This document shows, in pieces, positions 5,282-6,483 of a DNA stretch of 6,483 nucleotides (position 1 is its first letter; each line of letters starts with the position of its first letter). Source of the stretch: an uncultured Lentisphaeria bacterium (GTDB lineage: Bacteria; Verrucomicrobiota; Lentisphaeria; Victivallales; Victivallaceae). A program made the translations under genes and the position numbers. The notes beneath the pieces are model-generated. The model saw only the letters and a program-made list of their open reading frames with translations. It ran no database searches and had not been told where the DNA came from. The DNA lies in assembly GCA_903821255.1 (NCBI GenBank), contig CAIJKT010000242.1, positions 1 through 6,483 of the forward strand. The letters run 5' to 3'.

Positions 5282-6483
5282 TCAGCCGCGAGGGGTTAAT
5301 TTCAGTCTGCCGTAACAATCCCCCAAATTTTTACCGTTTGTTTCGCGGCCGTAGAATGACGCGGCCGCGGCCGCCAGCGCAACCAGCAGCAGAATGCTGA
5401 ACAGCGTGATATAGGCTGACGCCGGATAGACTCTGGCCTTGTCGGTGACAATGATCGAATCTTTGAAAAGATCCAGCACTCTGCCGATGACCTGCGACAT
5501 TGCCGCCACCATAATGTATGCTGACGCATTCAAGATCCCGATGGAGACGGCGACTTTTTCCGGCGGATTCATTTCTTTCAGCATCAGTGTGGTCACCGGG
5601 GAAGTGCCTGCCGCCAGCGCCAGCAGAATAAACGCGACCAGAAAAAACTGCGGAGACGCTTTGAAAACAGTGCCGGTCAACAACATCAAAGTGGCGGCCA
5701 GTGTTGCAGCTCCATAGAATATCAGAAAGCCTTTACGGTTGTTATTCAGCAGTTTGCTGAGAATGCCGGAGAGGATCAATGAACTCATGGTGCACAGCAT
5801 CATGATAAAAGTATAGCCGGATGATTGCAGCGGCGAAATCCCGCAGACATCCTCCAGAAATTTCGGCCCGATGGTTGCCTGGAAGCTCAAATATATCGAA
5901 AAAGACAGCGAAACGGTAATGATTATCGGGTAGTTCAGGCTGTTCTTCAGCACATCAATCGTGCTGCCCCACAGGTTTGCCTCTTTTTGCGGAACATATT
6001 TCCTGCCGATGCGCTGCATGATCAGCCAGGTCAGGAGCAGGACGATACAGGAGGCGGCGGCGACAATAAGACATGAATTGCGCCAGCCGATGCTTTCCAC
6101 CAGCAACCGGAACGGGCGGGTGCCGACCAGGCCGCCGCAATATCCCAGCAGACATAGAAAACCGAGTATCGGCGCATAATTTTTCCCCCCGAAATAGAGG
6201 TCCGATTCTTTAACCAGGCACAAATACATGGCGCTGGCACCTAAACCAACCAGCGCCCGGCTCAGGTATAAACCCCATTCCCCTTGCGCCATCGGGAACA
6301 GCAGCGATCCGGCACAGAGCAGTATTCCGCTGACCACCACCACCCTGACCCCGCCGAAGCGGTCGGCCAGAAGTCCGGCAAAAGGCTGCATCACTGCGTA
6401 AACAAACAGGTAAATGGCGCTGAGCCTGGTCACTTCCACCGCGGAAACGGCAAACTCAACCTGGATGTCGTTGAAGATCGCGC
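5282..6483 (-). CDS. Major facilitator superfamily (MFS) permease, N-terminus cut off by window edge
   Basis: This is an integral membrane secondary transporter. The substrate is not identifiable. The frame runs from the right edge to a TGA at 5284-5282, giving 399 visible residues, so only the first part of the first helix or so is missing. An in-frame GTG at 6439 is not the likely start: the 14 residues before it (AIFNDIQVEFAVSA) read naturally as the end of TM1 and its loop. Visible residues QPFAGLLADRFGG (32-44) are the MFS motif A region between TM2 and TM3. RALVGLGAS (75-83) fits TM4 and GWRNS (132-136) the start of TM5. The central loop lies near 155-183, and a second set of six hydrophobic segments follows, ending before a polar tail rich in Gly, Arg and Lys (about 377-399). 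It ends 103 bases before trpS, on the same strand. The family is firm; whether it imports or exports is open. Confidence 0.92.
   Translation of the reverse strand, partial: AIFNDIQVEFAVSAVEVTRLSAIYLFVYAVMQPFAGLLADRFGGVRVVVVSGILLCAGSLLFPMAQGEWGLYLSRALVGLGASAMYLCLVKESDLYFGGKNYAPILGFLCLLGYCGGLVGTRPFRLLVESIGWRNSCLIVAAASCIVLLLTWLIMQRIGRKYVPQKEANLWGSTIDVLKNSLNYPIIITVSLSFSIYLSFQATIGPKFLEDVCGISPLQSSGYTFIMMLCTMSSLILSGILSKLLNNNRKGFLIFYGAATLAATLMLLTGTVFKASPQFFLVAFILLALAAGTSPVTTLMLKEMNPPEKVAVSIGILNASAYIMVAAMSQVIGRVLDLFKDSIIVTDKARVYPASAYITLFSILLLVALAAAAASFYGRETNGKNLGDCYGRLKLTPRG

Noticed and set aside
5361..5376. GCGGCC repeat
   Set aside because: It encodes a short alanine run in the last membrane helix of the MFS protein, and needs no special explanation.
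6437..6439. GTG as the start codon of the MFS gene
   Set aside because: The frame stays open to the window edge, and the residues before the GTG continue typical MFS sequence. The real start is outside the window.

Overview
The window carries six protein genes, all on the minus strand. Two run off the edges: a sodium:solute symporter at the left and a major facilitator (MFS) transporter at the right. Coding density is high, intergenic DNA is clearly AT-richer than the genes, and overall base composition is near even. The style of the symporter and a small coiled-coil protein resembling ones I recall from Planctomycetes/Verrucomicrobia/Lentisphaerae genomes point to a PVC-group bacterium, perhaps Lentisphaerota. 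This is an impression from protein style, not a database result, and I hold it with moderate to low confidence.

Layout in the direction of transcription, right to left. At 6483-5282 is an MFS permease lacking its N-terminus. A 103-base AT-rich gap with a weak promoter candidate and an imperfect hairpin follows. Then comes a tight four-gene cluster: trpS (tryptophanyl-tRNA synthetase, 5178-4216), a NUDIX hydrolase of the ADP-ribose pyrophosphatase type (4198-3638), a 90-residue coiled-coil protein of unknown function (3610-3338), and a divergent cysteine desulfurase-like PLP enzyme (3345-2203). The gaps are 17 and 27 bases, then an 8-base overlap, so co-transcription is likely. A 276-base AT-rich intergenic region (2202-1927) follows. 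It holds a good sigma70-type promoter for the next gene, several palindromes that look like operator DNA, and a possible weak terminator. Last is the long symporter gene (1926 to beyond base 1), open through 642 codons.

Functionally the window is mostly housekeeping plus transport: tRNA charging, probable nucleotide-sugar or ADP-ribose clean-up, sulfur mobilisation from cysteine, and uptake of unidentified solutes by two secondary transporters. No RNA genes, mobile elements, CRISPR arrays, phage genes or toxin-antitoxin pairs were seen, and there is no clear sign of a new multi-gene defence or biosynthetic system. The points most worth following are the uncharacterised coiled-coil protein coupled to the desulfurase, the altered PLP and sodium-site residues in two enzymes, and the operator-like palindromes upstream of the symporter.
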